Shown one piece after another: positions 1-6,547 of a stretch of DNA of 23,111 nucleotides. The number at the start of each line of letters is the position of its first letter. The stretch's first letter is position 1. Source of the DNA: DASVLX01 sp035552275. GTDB lineage: Bacteria > Actinomycetota > Actinomycetes > Mycobacteriales > Pseudonocardiaceae. A program made the position numbers and the translations under genes. The DNA is taken from assembly GCA_035552275.1 (NCBI GenBank), contig DASZLR010000299.1:1-23111 (forward strand), written 5' to 3'. The notes under the pieces were generated by a model. That model saw only the letters and a program-made list of their open reading frames with translations, made no database searches and was not told the DNA's origin.

Positions 1-4
1 TCGC

Positions 5-796
5 ATGGATGACGACCGGCCCCGTCCGTTCGCCGCGGTGCTGAACGAACTGTGCTCCCAGGCCAGCGCGCCCGATGGCGGCCGGTACTCCAATGTGGCG
101 CTGGCCAGGGCCATCGGCGAACGCGGCGGCAAGGTCACCAACAGCTATATCGCGCAGCTTCGCCGGGGCATTCGCGACAATCCGACACTGCGCCAGGTGG
201 CGCAGTTCGCGGACGTGCTCGGCGTCCATCCGGCGTATTTCGTTGGTGGCCGGCGAGATCCCGCTCACCCAACCGGCGCGCGCCGGTCGTTTCAAGACCG
301 GCTGAACTTCCTGTTCGGCAATGTCCCCCGGCCCGACCGCGCCGGCGAGTACGGCCATGAGGCCGTCGCCACCGCGGTGCGCGCCCGTGGCCGGGAGCTG
401 CGCGATCCGCAATGGACGATCTCGCCGAACACCGTCGCCGAGTTACGGCACGGCGAGAATCCCAACCCGACCTGGCGACATCTGTTGGCATTGGCCGATT
501 TCTTCCAGGTCAAGCCCGCGTACTTTCTCGATGACGAGTTGGCCGCGCAGGTGGACGAGCAGATCACCCAGTACAAGCTGCTGCACCGGCTGGGGTTGAC
601 CTCGGTGGCGACCCGGGCCGCCCAGACCGCCGAAGCACTGTCACCCGATGCTCGGGCGAGCCTGGTTCGCGCGCTGGTCGACGCGCTGCGGCCGATCGGC
701 GTCACGCCGCGAACCGCGATGCGCGCCCTCGCGACCGAACTCGACGCGGACCAGAACAGCGCGGACCAGAACAGCATCGACGACAAGGACTCCTGA
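5..796 (+). CDS. EspR-like XRE transcriptional regulator with two tandem HTH units
   Basis: A 263-residue DNA-binding protein, predicted cytoplasmic and nucleoid-acting. Two helix-turn-helix units lie in tandem: about residues 8-82 (YIAQLRRG core, ending HPAYFVGG) and about 95-178 (TVAELRHG core, ending KPAYFLDD). Each begins with a short F-x-x-x-LN-x-L segment and ends with a P-A-Y-F motif. From memory this is the pattern of mycobacterial EspR, a regulator of ESX-1 genes. The helical tail after the second unit (about 180-235) resembles the EspR dimerisation region. EspR has one such N-terminal unit, so this protein looks like a duplicated or fused version. The last 20 or so residues are Asp/Asn-rich and repetitive. 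It opens the four-gene cassette; the stop is 2 bp before the next start. The ATG lies at the window edge, so an upstream start cannot be excluded. An autoregulator of the cassette is inference. Confidence 0.85.
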   Translation: MDDDRPRPFAAVLNELCSQASAPDGGRYSNVALARAIGERGGKVTNSYIAQLRRGIRDNPTLRQVAQFADVLGVHPAYFVGGRRDPAHPTGARRSFQDRLNFLFGNVPRPDRAGEYGHEAVATAVRARGRELRDPQWTISPNTVAELRHGENPNPTWRHLLALADFFQVKPAYFLDDELAAQVDEQITQYKLLHRLGLTSVATRAAQTAEALSPDARASLVRALVDALRPIGVTPRTAMRALATELDADQNSADQNSIDDKDS

Positions 797-798
797 TC

Positions 799-1413
799 GT
801 GCTCACCTGGACGGGACCGCGGCGCGGCCGGAACGGCATGACCGCCCGCCGGGTACGGCGACTCGGCGACGAGCTGATCCGCGACCTGCGGCTGGACGAG
901 TCCGCGACGACCAAAGATCTCTGCTATCGGCTGTGCGAGGTCGTCGGGGCCAGAATCGGCCGGGAGCTGCGCCTGCATTTCGCCGAGCTGCCCGAGGACG
1001 GCCCCAGCGCGGCCTGGGGACGCACCAATCTGGAGACCACCGACGGCCGCAAGATCGACATCATTCTGTGCGCCCGGTCGAAAAGCTGGGTCCATCGGCT
1101 GTTGCTCATCATTCATGAGATCGCACATATTCTCTGCGAGCACGCCCCGGCGCCGTTGTACGAAGCGGAAAGCAGCCAGCTGCTGTTTCCCGACCTCACT
1201 CCGGAAATGGCGGCGACGCTGCTGCGCACGCATTTCGCGATGGACAACAGCCGGCAGGAGCGAGAGGCGGAGCACGTGGCCTCCCGACTGACATTGCTGC
1301 TCACCGACTGGGCGGAGCGGCGTCCCGACTCGACGCCGCCGAGTTGGGACGGGTTGGAGAAACGGCTGTGGTGGTCATTCGGCGCGGGCGCTGGGCGGGC
1401 CGGCGATGAGTGA
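799..1413 (+). CDS. ImmA/IrrE-type zinc metallopeptidase-like protein
   Basis: A 204-residue protein with an HEIAH zinc-peptidase motif at residues 106-110 in a hydrophobic helix (LLLIIHEIAHIL). A downstream Glu-rich helix at about 154-161 (EREAEHVA) would supply the third zinc ligand, as in ImmA/IrrE (COG2856) proteins. Family members usually pair with XRE regulators and relieve repression by cleaving or inactivating them; ImmA-ImmR and IrrE-DdrO are the known examples. Here it follows an XRE-type gene directly, which fits that model. The GTG start is only 2 bp after the previous stop, and AGGA lies about 9 nt upstream. An ATG at 838 is a possible alternative. Its last codons overlap the next gene by 8 bp. 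No signal peptide or membrane segment is seen, so it should be cytosolic. That its substrate is the neighbouring regulator is inference. Confidence 0.82.
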   Translation: MLTWTGPRRGRNGMTARRVRRLGDELIRDLRLDESATTKDLCYRLCEVVGARIGRELRLHFAELPEDGPSAAWGRTNLETTDGRKIDIILCARSKSWVHRLLLIIHEIAHILCEHAPAPLYEAESSQLLFPDLTPEMAATLLRTHFAMDNSRQEREAEHVASRLTLLLTDWAERRPDSTPPSWDGLEKRLWWSFGAGAGRAGDE

Positions 1414-2695
1414 CTCGATGCGGTGGCCGATGACCGTCGGCTATCTGTTCTTCGCGGCGGTGATCTGGGTTTTCTTCGGCTACAAGTTCGCCGCGCTGCG
1501 TCGGCGGACACCCGCCGGCCGGCCCCCGCTGCGGCCGGTGTTGTACTCGCTGGCGCTGGTCGGCACGGCATATGTGGCTACCGCGCCCGAGGTCGCCGCG
1601 TGGTTCGACCGGGAAGTCGGCCGGCCCAATCTCGCCCCGATGATCGGCTATTGCCTGGCTACCTGGTGGTGCTGCTCGGCGCAGGCAATGCTGTTCTACT
1701 GGCGACTGCCCGCCGAGCGGGCGTGGCAGCGCACCCGCCGGCGGATTCCGGTGTACGGACTCGTGGTGTGCGCGATGGTGACGCTGTGGTTCCTGGGTTC
1801 GGCGCCGGTGGAGCATCCGGCCGATTTCGAAACCGCCTACGCCGGGGCGCCGTTCATCACCGAATACCTGATGGTGTTCTACATCGCCCTGGTTGTCTCC
1901 ATCGTGCTCGCCGCCTTTTCGTGCTGGCGCTGGTCGGCCGAGGTGGTGGATCCTTGGCTGCGTCGGGCATTGCTGTTCACCGCCGCCGGATTGGCCGGTG
2001 GCGCCGCTTACCCGCTGGGCAAGATCACTGTTGTCGGGTTGCGTTGGGCAAATATCGGCGATCCGGTCACCCTGGCAAACTGGAATGCCATAATAATACC
2101 GTCCCTGGTCTGCGGGATCAGCACGCCGTTGGTGTTGATCGGGGCGATCATTCCGCGGCTCGGCCCGCCCGTGGCACGCCGGCTCAAGGCTGCCCGCAAC
2201 GGAATTGTCCGGCTGCCGGTGGACACCTGGGCCTATTGGGCGCTCACGCCGCTGCATTCGGCGCTGTGCCCGATCGAGCCGAAGCTGGTGCACCAGCCGG
2301 CGTCGCTGGGCGAACGGCTGACCGTGCGGCTGCGGCTGTTCTGGCGACTGGCCGAGATCCGGGACTGGGAATGGAAACTGCGGCCCTACGTTCACCCGCA
2401 CGTGATCCCGATCGCCGAGCGGCATTGCGCCAGCGGCGGCGTCGGAGTCGACGACACGTGGGCGATCGTCGAGGCGGCGCAGGTGAAGGCGGCGCTGGCC
2501 GCCATCCGACAGGGCGCCCGTGTCGAGCGGGATGCGGATTTTCCCGCCGAACCCGATGATGTTCCGGTGCGCACCACGCTGGCCGTCGCCACCGAACGGA
2601 ACCGTCTGGTCAAAGTGGCCAGGGCATTCCACCGCTCCCCCATCGTCGGTGCCGTCGTCGCTGAGGTGCTGGCCGTCGCGGCGGGCCCGGCATGA
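1406..2695 (+). CDS. MAB_1171c/DUF6545-type seven-helix membrane protein
   Basis: A 429-residue integral membrane protein. About seven hydrophobic segments are visible at residues 10-30, 42-66, 76-99, 113-131, 150-172, 187-210 and 226-250. A cytosolic-looking C-terminal half of about 180 residues follows, starting with a conserved-looking stretch (LTPLHSALCPIEPKL) and ending in helical, charged sequence. This matches what I recall as the MAB_1171c family putative transporter with a DUF6545 tail, common in actinobacteria beside XRE and ImmA/IrrE genes. No transport motif or catalytic residue can be named, and a sensor role is as plausible as transport. It overlaps the metallopeptidase gene by 8 bp and the following monooxygenase gene by 4 bp (ATGA), so all are probably co-translated. 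Confidence 0.8.
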   Translation: MSDSMRWPMTVGYLFFAAVIWVFFGYKFAALRRRTPAGRPPLRPVLYSLALVGTAYVATAPEVAAWFDREVGRPNLAPMIGYCLATWWCCSAQAMLFYWRLPAERAWQRTRRRIPVYGLVVCAMVTLWFLGSAPVEHPADFETAYAGAPFITEYLMVFYIALVVSIVLAAFSCWRWSAEVVDPWLRRALLFTAAGLAGGAAYPLGKITVVGLRWANIGDPVTLANWNAIIIPSLVCGISTPLVLIGAIIPRLGPPVARRLKAARNGIVRLPVDTWAYWALTPLHSALCPIEPKLVHQPASLGERLTVRLRLFWRLAEIRDWEWKLRPYVHPHVIPIAERHCASGGVGVDDTWAIVEAAQVKAALAAIRQGARVERDADFPAEPDDVPVRTTLAVATERNRLVKVARAFHRSPIVGAVVAEVLAVAAGPA

Positions 2696-4083
2696 GCGGA
2701 TCGCATGCCCTCGTGCTGGGCGCCGGGATAGCCGGCCTGCTCGCCGGCGCCGCGATCGCACCGCAGGTTGAGGCGGTGACGGTGGTCGACCGCGACCGGC
2801 TGCCGGACGGGCCGGCGCCGCGCAAGGGCGTGCCGCAGGCGAACCATGTGCACGCCCTGCTGTCCGGCGGGGCGCGGGCGATCGAATCCTTGTTGCCGGG
2901 CACGCTGGACCGGCTGTGGGCGGCGGGCGCGCACCGGATCGCGATGCCGACACAGCTCGTCACGCTCACCGCGCAGGGCTGGTGGCGACGGTTCCCGGAA
3001 ATGCAGTTCCTGGTTGGGTGCAGCCGAAATCTGCTCGACTGGACGATTCGGGATCAGCTGCTGGGCGACCGCCGTGTCACGCTGATCCCGGCGACCGAGG
3101 TCCGTGGCCTGACCGGCGGCGCGGACCGGGTGACCGGAGCGAGGGTGCGCGATCGAGACACCGGCGAGGAGCGCACCATCGACGCCGATGTGGTGATCGA
3201 CGCCACCGGCCGCACCTCGAAATCCACCGAATGGCTGGCCGCACTGGGTTTGCCGGCGGTGCCCGAAGAACTGGTGGACCCTGGACTGGCGTACGTGAGC
3301 CGGATGTTCCAGGCCCCGACCGGCGTGGCCGACGGGTTCCCGCATGTGACCGTGCAGGCGGTGCCGGGCACTGGGAAGCCCGGCGTCGGCGGCGCGCTGA
3401 TGCCGATCGAGGAAGGCCGCTGGCTGATCACCCTGGCCGGCACCAGGGGCGCCGAGCCGCCGGCCGATGCGGCCCGGTTCGAGCCGTACGCACGCGACCT
3501 GCGGCACCCGCTGATCGCGGATCTGATTCGGACGGCCAGCCCGGCCGGTCCGCCGCACGGTTTTCGCAGCACCACCAACCGGCGTCGACGTTTTGAGCGG
3601 ATGCCGCGGTGGCCACAGGGGTTGCTGATCCTGGGCGACGCGCTGTGCACGTTCAATCCGGTGTACGGACACGGCATGTCGGTCGCGGCGCAGTCTGCCG
3701 TCGCGCTGCGGGACGAGTTGCGCGAGCATGAGCTGGGACCGGAGGCCATCGGGCGAACCCAGCGCGCGGTCGCCGGCATCGTGGACGCCGCCTGGATGAT
3801 GGCCACCGGCCAGGACGCCCGCTATCCGCAAACGATTGGCGGTCGGTCAGCGCCGTTGGCGAGCCTGTTTCAGCGTTACGTGGACCGGCTGATGCGCACG
3901 GCGGCCAGCCGCCCGGCGGTGACCGACGCGATACTCGCCGCGTTCACCCTTTCGGGTTCCTTCAACCGATTGCTCGGCCCGGACCTCGTGCTGGCGACGC
4001 TGCGCGGCCCGGCCGACCCGCCGCTGGACGGCCCGCCGCTCACCGCCGACGAGCTGGCCAAACTTGGAGCCGGGTGGTCGTAG
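2692..4083 (+). CDS. FAD-dependent monooxygenase-like oxidoreductase
   Basis: A 463-residue flavoprotein of the aromatic hydroxylase/geranylgeranyl reductase-like superfamily. The dinucleotide-binding GAGIAG motif is at residues 10-15, after a short beta strand, with the acidic end of strand two in VVDRD. The second FAD motif, LILGDA, is at about 312-317, followed by NPVYGHGM, the usual GD-x-x-x-x-x-P-x-x-G-x-G-x loop. An early GVPQANHVHALL segment is typical of a subgroup often annotated only as FAD-dependent oxidoreductase. There is no signal peptide. The substrate cannot be read from sequence. It is the last gene of the cassette, starting inside the end of the membrane-protein gene (ATGA), so its substrate may be made, sensed or moved by that protein; this is inference. 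No polyketide, peptide or terpene biosynthesis genes are nearby. Confidence 0.82.
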   Translation: MSGSHALVLGAGIAGLLAGAAIAPQVEAVTVVDRDRLPDGPAPRKGVPQANHVHALLSGGARAIESLLPGTLDRLWAAGAHRIAMPTQLVTLTAQGWWRRFPEMQFLVGCSRNLLDWTIRDQLLGDRRVTLIPATEVRGLTGGADRVTGARVRDRDTGEERTIDADVVIDATGRTSKSTEWLAALGLPAVPEELVDPGLAYVSRMFQAPTGVADGFPHVTVQAVPGTGKPGVGGALMPIEEGRWLITLAGTRGAEPPADAARFEPYARDLRHPLIADLIRTASPAGPPHGFRSTTNRRRRFERMPRWPQGLLILGDALCTFNPVYGHGMSVAAQSAVALRDELREHELGPEAIGRTQRAVAGIVDAAWMMATGQDARYPQTIGGRSAPLASLFQRYVDRLMRTAASRPAVTDAILAAFTLSGSFNRLLGPDLVLATLRGPADPPLDGPPLTADELAKLGAGWS

Positions 4084-4090
4084 CGGTGGC

Positions 4091-4104
4091 ACGGCACCTG
4101 CCGT
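4091..4104. other. Short palindrome after the flavoenzyme gene
   Basis: ACGGCA and TGCCGT flank 2 nt, starting 8 nt after the monooxygenase stop. It could form a small hairpin but has no T tract, so it is at best a weak terminator. It lies just upstream of the 13-bp tandem repeat. Confidence 0.3.
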
Positions 4105-4109
4105 CGCGA

Positions 4110-4135
4110 TACGTAGATCTTTTACGTAGATCTTT
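4110..4135. repeat. Perfect 13-bp tandem repeat (TACGTAGATCTTT, two copies)
   Basis: Two identical, directly abutting copies at 4110-4122 and 4123-4135. Each contains the palindromes TACGTA and AGATCT. It lies 26 bp after the flavoenzyme stop and 110 bp before vapB, and is notably AT-rich for this genome. It may be a protein-binding site or a replication-slippage product; the sequence does not decide. Confidence 0.7.
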
Positions 4136-4227
4136 GAGGTGTTTTCACAGCGGCTACGGGCATACCGGCCGGTTGACGGAGGCCGTGCGAGGCCACATCG
4201 GCCAGCCCGCTCGCTTCCCAGATCAAG

Positions 4228-4247
4228 TGGTGCCATACTGGTGCCAT
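4228..4247 (+). promoter_or_regulatory. vapBC promoter/operator: direct repeat with -10-like CATACT
   Basis: TGGTGCCAT occurs twice (4228-4236 and 4239-4247), 11 bp apart, with the second copy running into the vapB ATG at 4246. CATACT (4234-4239) resembles a -10 box placed so that transcription would begin at or next to the ATG, giving a leaderless mRNA. No good -35 is visible, which is common in actinobacteria. The repeat spans the promoter and is a natural binding site for the RHH antitoxin; this is inference. Confidence 0.5.
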
Positions 4248-4476
4248 GAAGAGAATGAACTTGCGTGACGTGCCGGACGACGTCTACTCCACCCTCGTTC
4301 GCGGCGCCGAAACGCACCACCAGTCGCTCAACTCGTTCGTGGTGAGTCAGCTCGCCGAACTGGCACAGGTGATCGACATCGCCGACTACCTGGCGTCGTA
4401 CCGGCCGCCGGCTGACACCGGAATCACGCTCGATGACGCTGTCGCGGCGGTACGCGACGTACGGGAAGCATCGTGA
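4246..4476 (+). CDS. vapB: FitA/VapB-type ribbon-helix-helix antitoxin
   Basis: A 76-residue antitoxin. Residues 1-40 form a ribbon-helix-helix DNA-binding domain: a strand starting MKRMNLRDVP, then two helices ending NSFVVSQL, as in FitA/Arc-like antitoxins. The C-terminal half (about 45-76) is the expected toxin-neutralising tail. It should bind and inhibit the PIN ribonuclease encoded next, and the complex should repress its own promoter. The mRNA is probably leaderless, as no ribosome site precedes the ATG and a -10-like box sits 7 nt upstream. An ATG at 4255 is an in-frame alternative. The gene overlaps vapC by 4 bp (GTGA), implying translational coupling. Confidence 0.88.
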   Translation: MKRMNLRDVPDDVYSTLVRGAETHHQSLNSFVVSQLAELAQVIDIADYLASYRPPADTGITLDDAVAAVRDVREAS

Positions 4477-4874
4477 GTCTGGCTGTTGTCGACGCCTCGG
4501 CGCTCGTCGCCTATTACGCTGCGGCCGATCCTCGTCGACCGCGGACAGTCGAGCGCCTCGCGGCCGGACATGCCCTGTTCGCCCCCGCCCACTTGGACGC
4601 CGAGGTGGTATCCGCGTTGCGCGGGATGGCCCGGGGTAACCCCGTCCTAGCCGCGGCGGTACCCACTGCGCTGGGCCATCTCGCGGGCTTTCCAATCCGG
4701 CGGATGCCACTGGCACCTTTGTTGGGCCGGATATGGCAGCTCCGGGACAACGTCACGGCCTATGACGCCGCATATGTCGCCCTCGCCGAGCAGCTTCACG
4801 CCACCTTGATCACCTGCGACGGCAAACTCACGGCCGCCCATGGCATCAATTGCGCCATAGACCTCATCAACTGA
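4473..4874 (+). CDS. vapC: VapC-type PIN-domain ribonuclease toxin
   Basis: A 133-residue single PIN domain, the normal length for VapC. The acidic metal-binding residues are visible: Asp7 in VVDASAL, Glu44 in LDAEVVSALR, Asp98 in AYDAAYVALAE and Asp116 in TCDGKL. All are intact, so the toxin is likely active as an Mg2+-dependent endoribonuclease acting on tRNA, rRNA or mRNA; the target cannot be predicted. The GTG start overlaps the antitoxin stop. It is convergent with the DUF5134 gene, 52 bp away. Confidence 0.9.
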   Translation: MSLAVVDASALVAYYAAADPRRPRTVERLAAGHALFAPAHLDAEVVSALRGMARGNPVLAAAVPTALGHLAGFPIRRMPLAPLLGRIWQLRDNVTAYDAAYVALAEQLHATLITCDGKLTAAHGINCAIDLIN

Positions 4875-4891
4875 TCTGTTCGACGCCCGGC

Positions 4892-4905
4892 GCACGTCGC
4901 CGTGC
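4892..4905. terminator. Possible bidirectional hairpin between vapC and the DUF5134 gene
   Basis: GCACG and CGTGC form a 5-bp stem with a 4-nt loop in the 52-bp gap between two convergent genes. There is no T tract. The position fits a terminator, but the stem is short. Confidence 0.3.
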
Positions 4906-4926
4906 CGACGTAGGCGCCACCCCAAC

Positions 4927-6066
4927 TCACGCACCGTGTTCCCCCGCTTCATGAGAGCCGGCGTGTCGCGTGCCGCGCTCTGGTCGCTGGTCCGGCTTGG
5001 ACTCGGCCGGATGTTTCGTCTTGAATCCGTTGTCAGAGTCCCGGGCTTGACCCGGTTGGGGATGACCCAGTCCCGAGCAGCCGCGGTTGCGGTCTCGATC
5101 CCTGCCCCGGTCCCGGTCCCGGTTGTCAGGCGCCGGGCCAGGAGCCGAGACCTTGGCGGGTTTGCCGGTGACGGGCGTGGTGACCGGCATCGACGTGGTG
5201 ATGCCCATGAGCACGATGGGTTGGTTCGCGGCAGCAGTACCCGCGCCCGACATGCCCGCTGCCATGCCTGGCGGCGCCGGCGTCTTCATCCGCGACATGC
5301 GCACCGACGACACGGTTCCCATATCCGACATGCTCTTGATCCGCGGACTGTCCATAGTCGACATTGGGCCAGTGCCCGCTGGCATGGCCGCCATACCCGG
5401 CCCGCTGTTCATGCCCGGCCCGCCGGCCATGCCCGGCATAGTGTTCTTGCCGGACCCGCCGCCCATACCTGGCATGCTGTTCATGCCGGGCATGTTGCTG
5501 GCCATCCCGGGCATCGCACCCGTCGCGCCCATGCTGAACTGCATGGCGACCACCATGTACGCCATGCCGGCACTCGCTACTCCCAGAGACGTCCGGGACG
5601 ACGGACCGAGAGCCGGTGCGGCCGATTGCGGCGAGTCCACGGTCCCGGCCAGTTGAATCCCTCGCAGCCGGCCCGTGATCCAGCCCGTTGCCTGCACAAC
5701 GAACCAGGCGGCAATCACTATGGTCAGCCAGATTGGCGGATTCATGGGCATGACGAGCATGTACACCATGGCCGCTGTGTCGGCCGCGACGATCAGCCAG
5801 AGCAGCCCCGACTGGTTGCCGCGCACCAGCCTGGAGACCGAGAACCCGCCGACACCCAACGCGATCGCCCCGAAGAGGGCTGCGAGTTGCCGAACGTCCG
5901 AGGCCAGGAGCATGGCGATCATGCCCACGGCCATGACGACGTGCAACGAGTGCCACGCACGCAGGCGCCGATGTTGCGTCCGCAGGTGTCGCAGGTGAAA
6001 AACGGCAACCACCGCGAAGACAACGACCAGCACATCCCGCAACGGGATAGCGGAACCATGGCTCAT
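4927..6066 (-). CDS. DUF5134-type membrane protein with Met-rich MPGM tail
   Basis: A predicted 379-residue protein if it starts at the ATG at 6066 (MSHGSAIPLRDVL); an in-frame ATG at 6126 would add 20 residues. Six hydrophobic helices lie at about residues 10-27, 41-55, 61-80, 87-106, 111-130 and 161-180, with His-rich sequence between the first two. This is the pattern of actinobacterial DUF5134 proteins. From about residue 168 to 272 the sequence is dominated by methionine, glycine and proline, with repeated MPGM and PGM units and more than 20 methionines in about 105 residues. A charged Arg-Asp repeat and a low-complexity polar tail follow. Met-rich segments bind Cu(I) in known copper proteins, so a copper role is possible, but this is inference. 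The last 60 or so residues look unusual and could reflect a frameshift. No ribosome site supports either start clearly. Confidence 0.65.
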   Translation of the reverse strand: MSHGSAIPLRDVLVVVFAVVAVFHLRHLRTQHRRLRAWHSLHVVMAVGMIAMLLASDVRQLAALFGAIALGVGGFSVSRLVRGNQSGLLWLIVAADTAAMVYMLVMPMNPPIWLTIVIAAWFVVQATGWITGRLRGIQLAGTVDSPQSAAPALGPSSRTSLGVASAGMAYMVVAMQFSMGATGAMPGMASNMPGMNSMPGMGGGSGKNTMPGMAGGPGMNSGPGMAAMPAGTGPMSTMDSPRIKSMSDMGTVSSVRMSRMKTPAPPGMAAGMSGAGTAAANQPIVLMGITTSMPVTTPVTGKPAKVSAPGPAPDNRDRDRGRDRDRNRGCSGLGHPQPGQARDSDNGFKTKHPAESKPDQRPERGTRHAGSHEAGEHGA

Positions 6067-6149
6067 ATGGCACAGGTCGGACCACGGTGCCAAGAAGTTC
6101 CCGCGATGTCCTGGATCCTCCGCCACAACCCGATCGGGCAGCGCGCTGA

Positions 6150-6437
6150 CCCCTTGAAACCGCCCAGCCAGGTTGGTGCCGAAGGTGGTGTGGCGGCGAG
6201 TGGTCGCGCTCGGGCGAGTCGCCGATCAATGTCTCGCGCAAGATTTGCCGGCGCCAGATAATCTCCTGTAAGATCATCTGCCGCACTTTCTTCGACGGCG
6301 TCGACGAGCTGACGCTGCTCAACCGTCGGATGGCGAGCGGCATCGCCGAGTTGCTGGTCGTGGAGGGCTGGCGGTGGGTGGGCAAGACAGAGCTGCTGAC
6401 CCATGTCGCCGTGAAACCCGCCGACATCTACCGGTGA
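6150..6437 (+). pseudogene. Possible gene remnant in the gap before hrpA
   Basis: The 6067-6547 gap holds no convincing gene. One plus-strand frame stays open from 6150 to a stop at 6435-6437 and has protein-like composition near its end (for example LTLLNRRMASGIAELLVVEG and WRWVGKTELLTHVAVKP). It lacks an ATG or GTG until about residue 60 and has no ribosome site. Stops in the other plus frames interrupt any longer reading. I do not recognise the family. It may be the 3' end of a decayed gene or chance coding character from high GC. The rest of the gap carries the hrpA upstream region. Confidence 0.25.
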
Positions 6438-6547
6438 CCACACGCCGCTCGGCCTCCCGTCCGGGTGCGTCGGCCAACGTCTGATCACGCCACCGACCGG
6501 AGGACGGCCGTTAACCAGTTGGCGCCATTGCTTACCCTGGTGGCGGT

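Noticed and set aside
2692..4083. FAD monooxygenase gene considered as part of a natural-product gene cluster
   Set aside because: No polyketide, peptide, terpene or tailoring partner genes are nearby; its close neighbours form the regulator/protease/membrane set.
5251..5565. Repeated CCCGGCAT-like DNA considered as a minisatellite or insertion
   Set aside because: It is explained by in-frame MPGM codons of the DUF5134-type protein, with irregular spacing.
4936..6261. Long plus-strand open frame (441 residues) opposite the DUF5134 gene
   Set aside because: Its translation is Arg/His/Ala-rich low complexity with no domain, while the opposite strand encodes clear membrane helices. It is a GC-driven antisense shadow.
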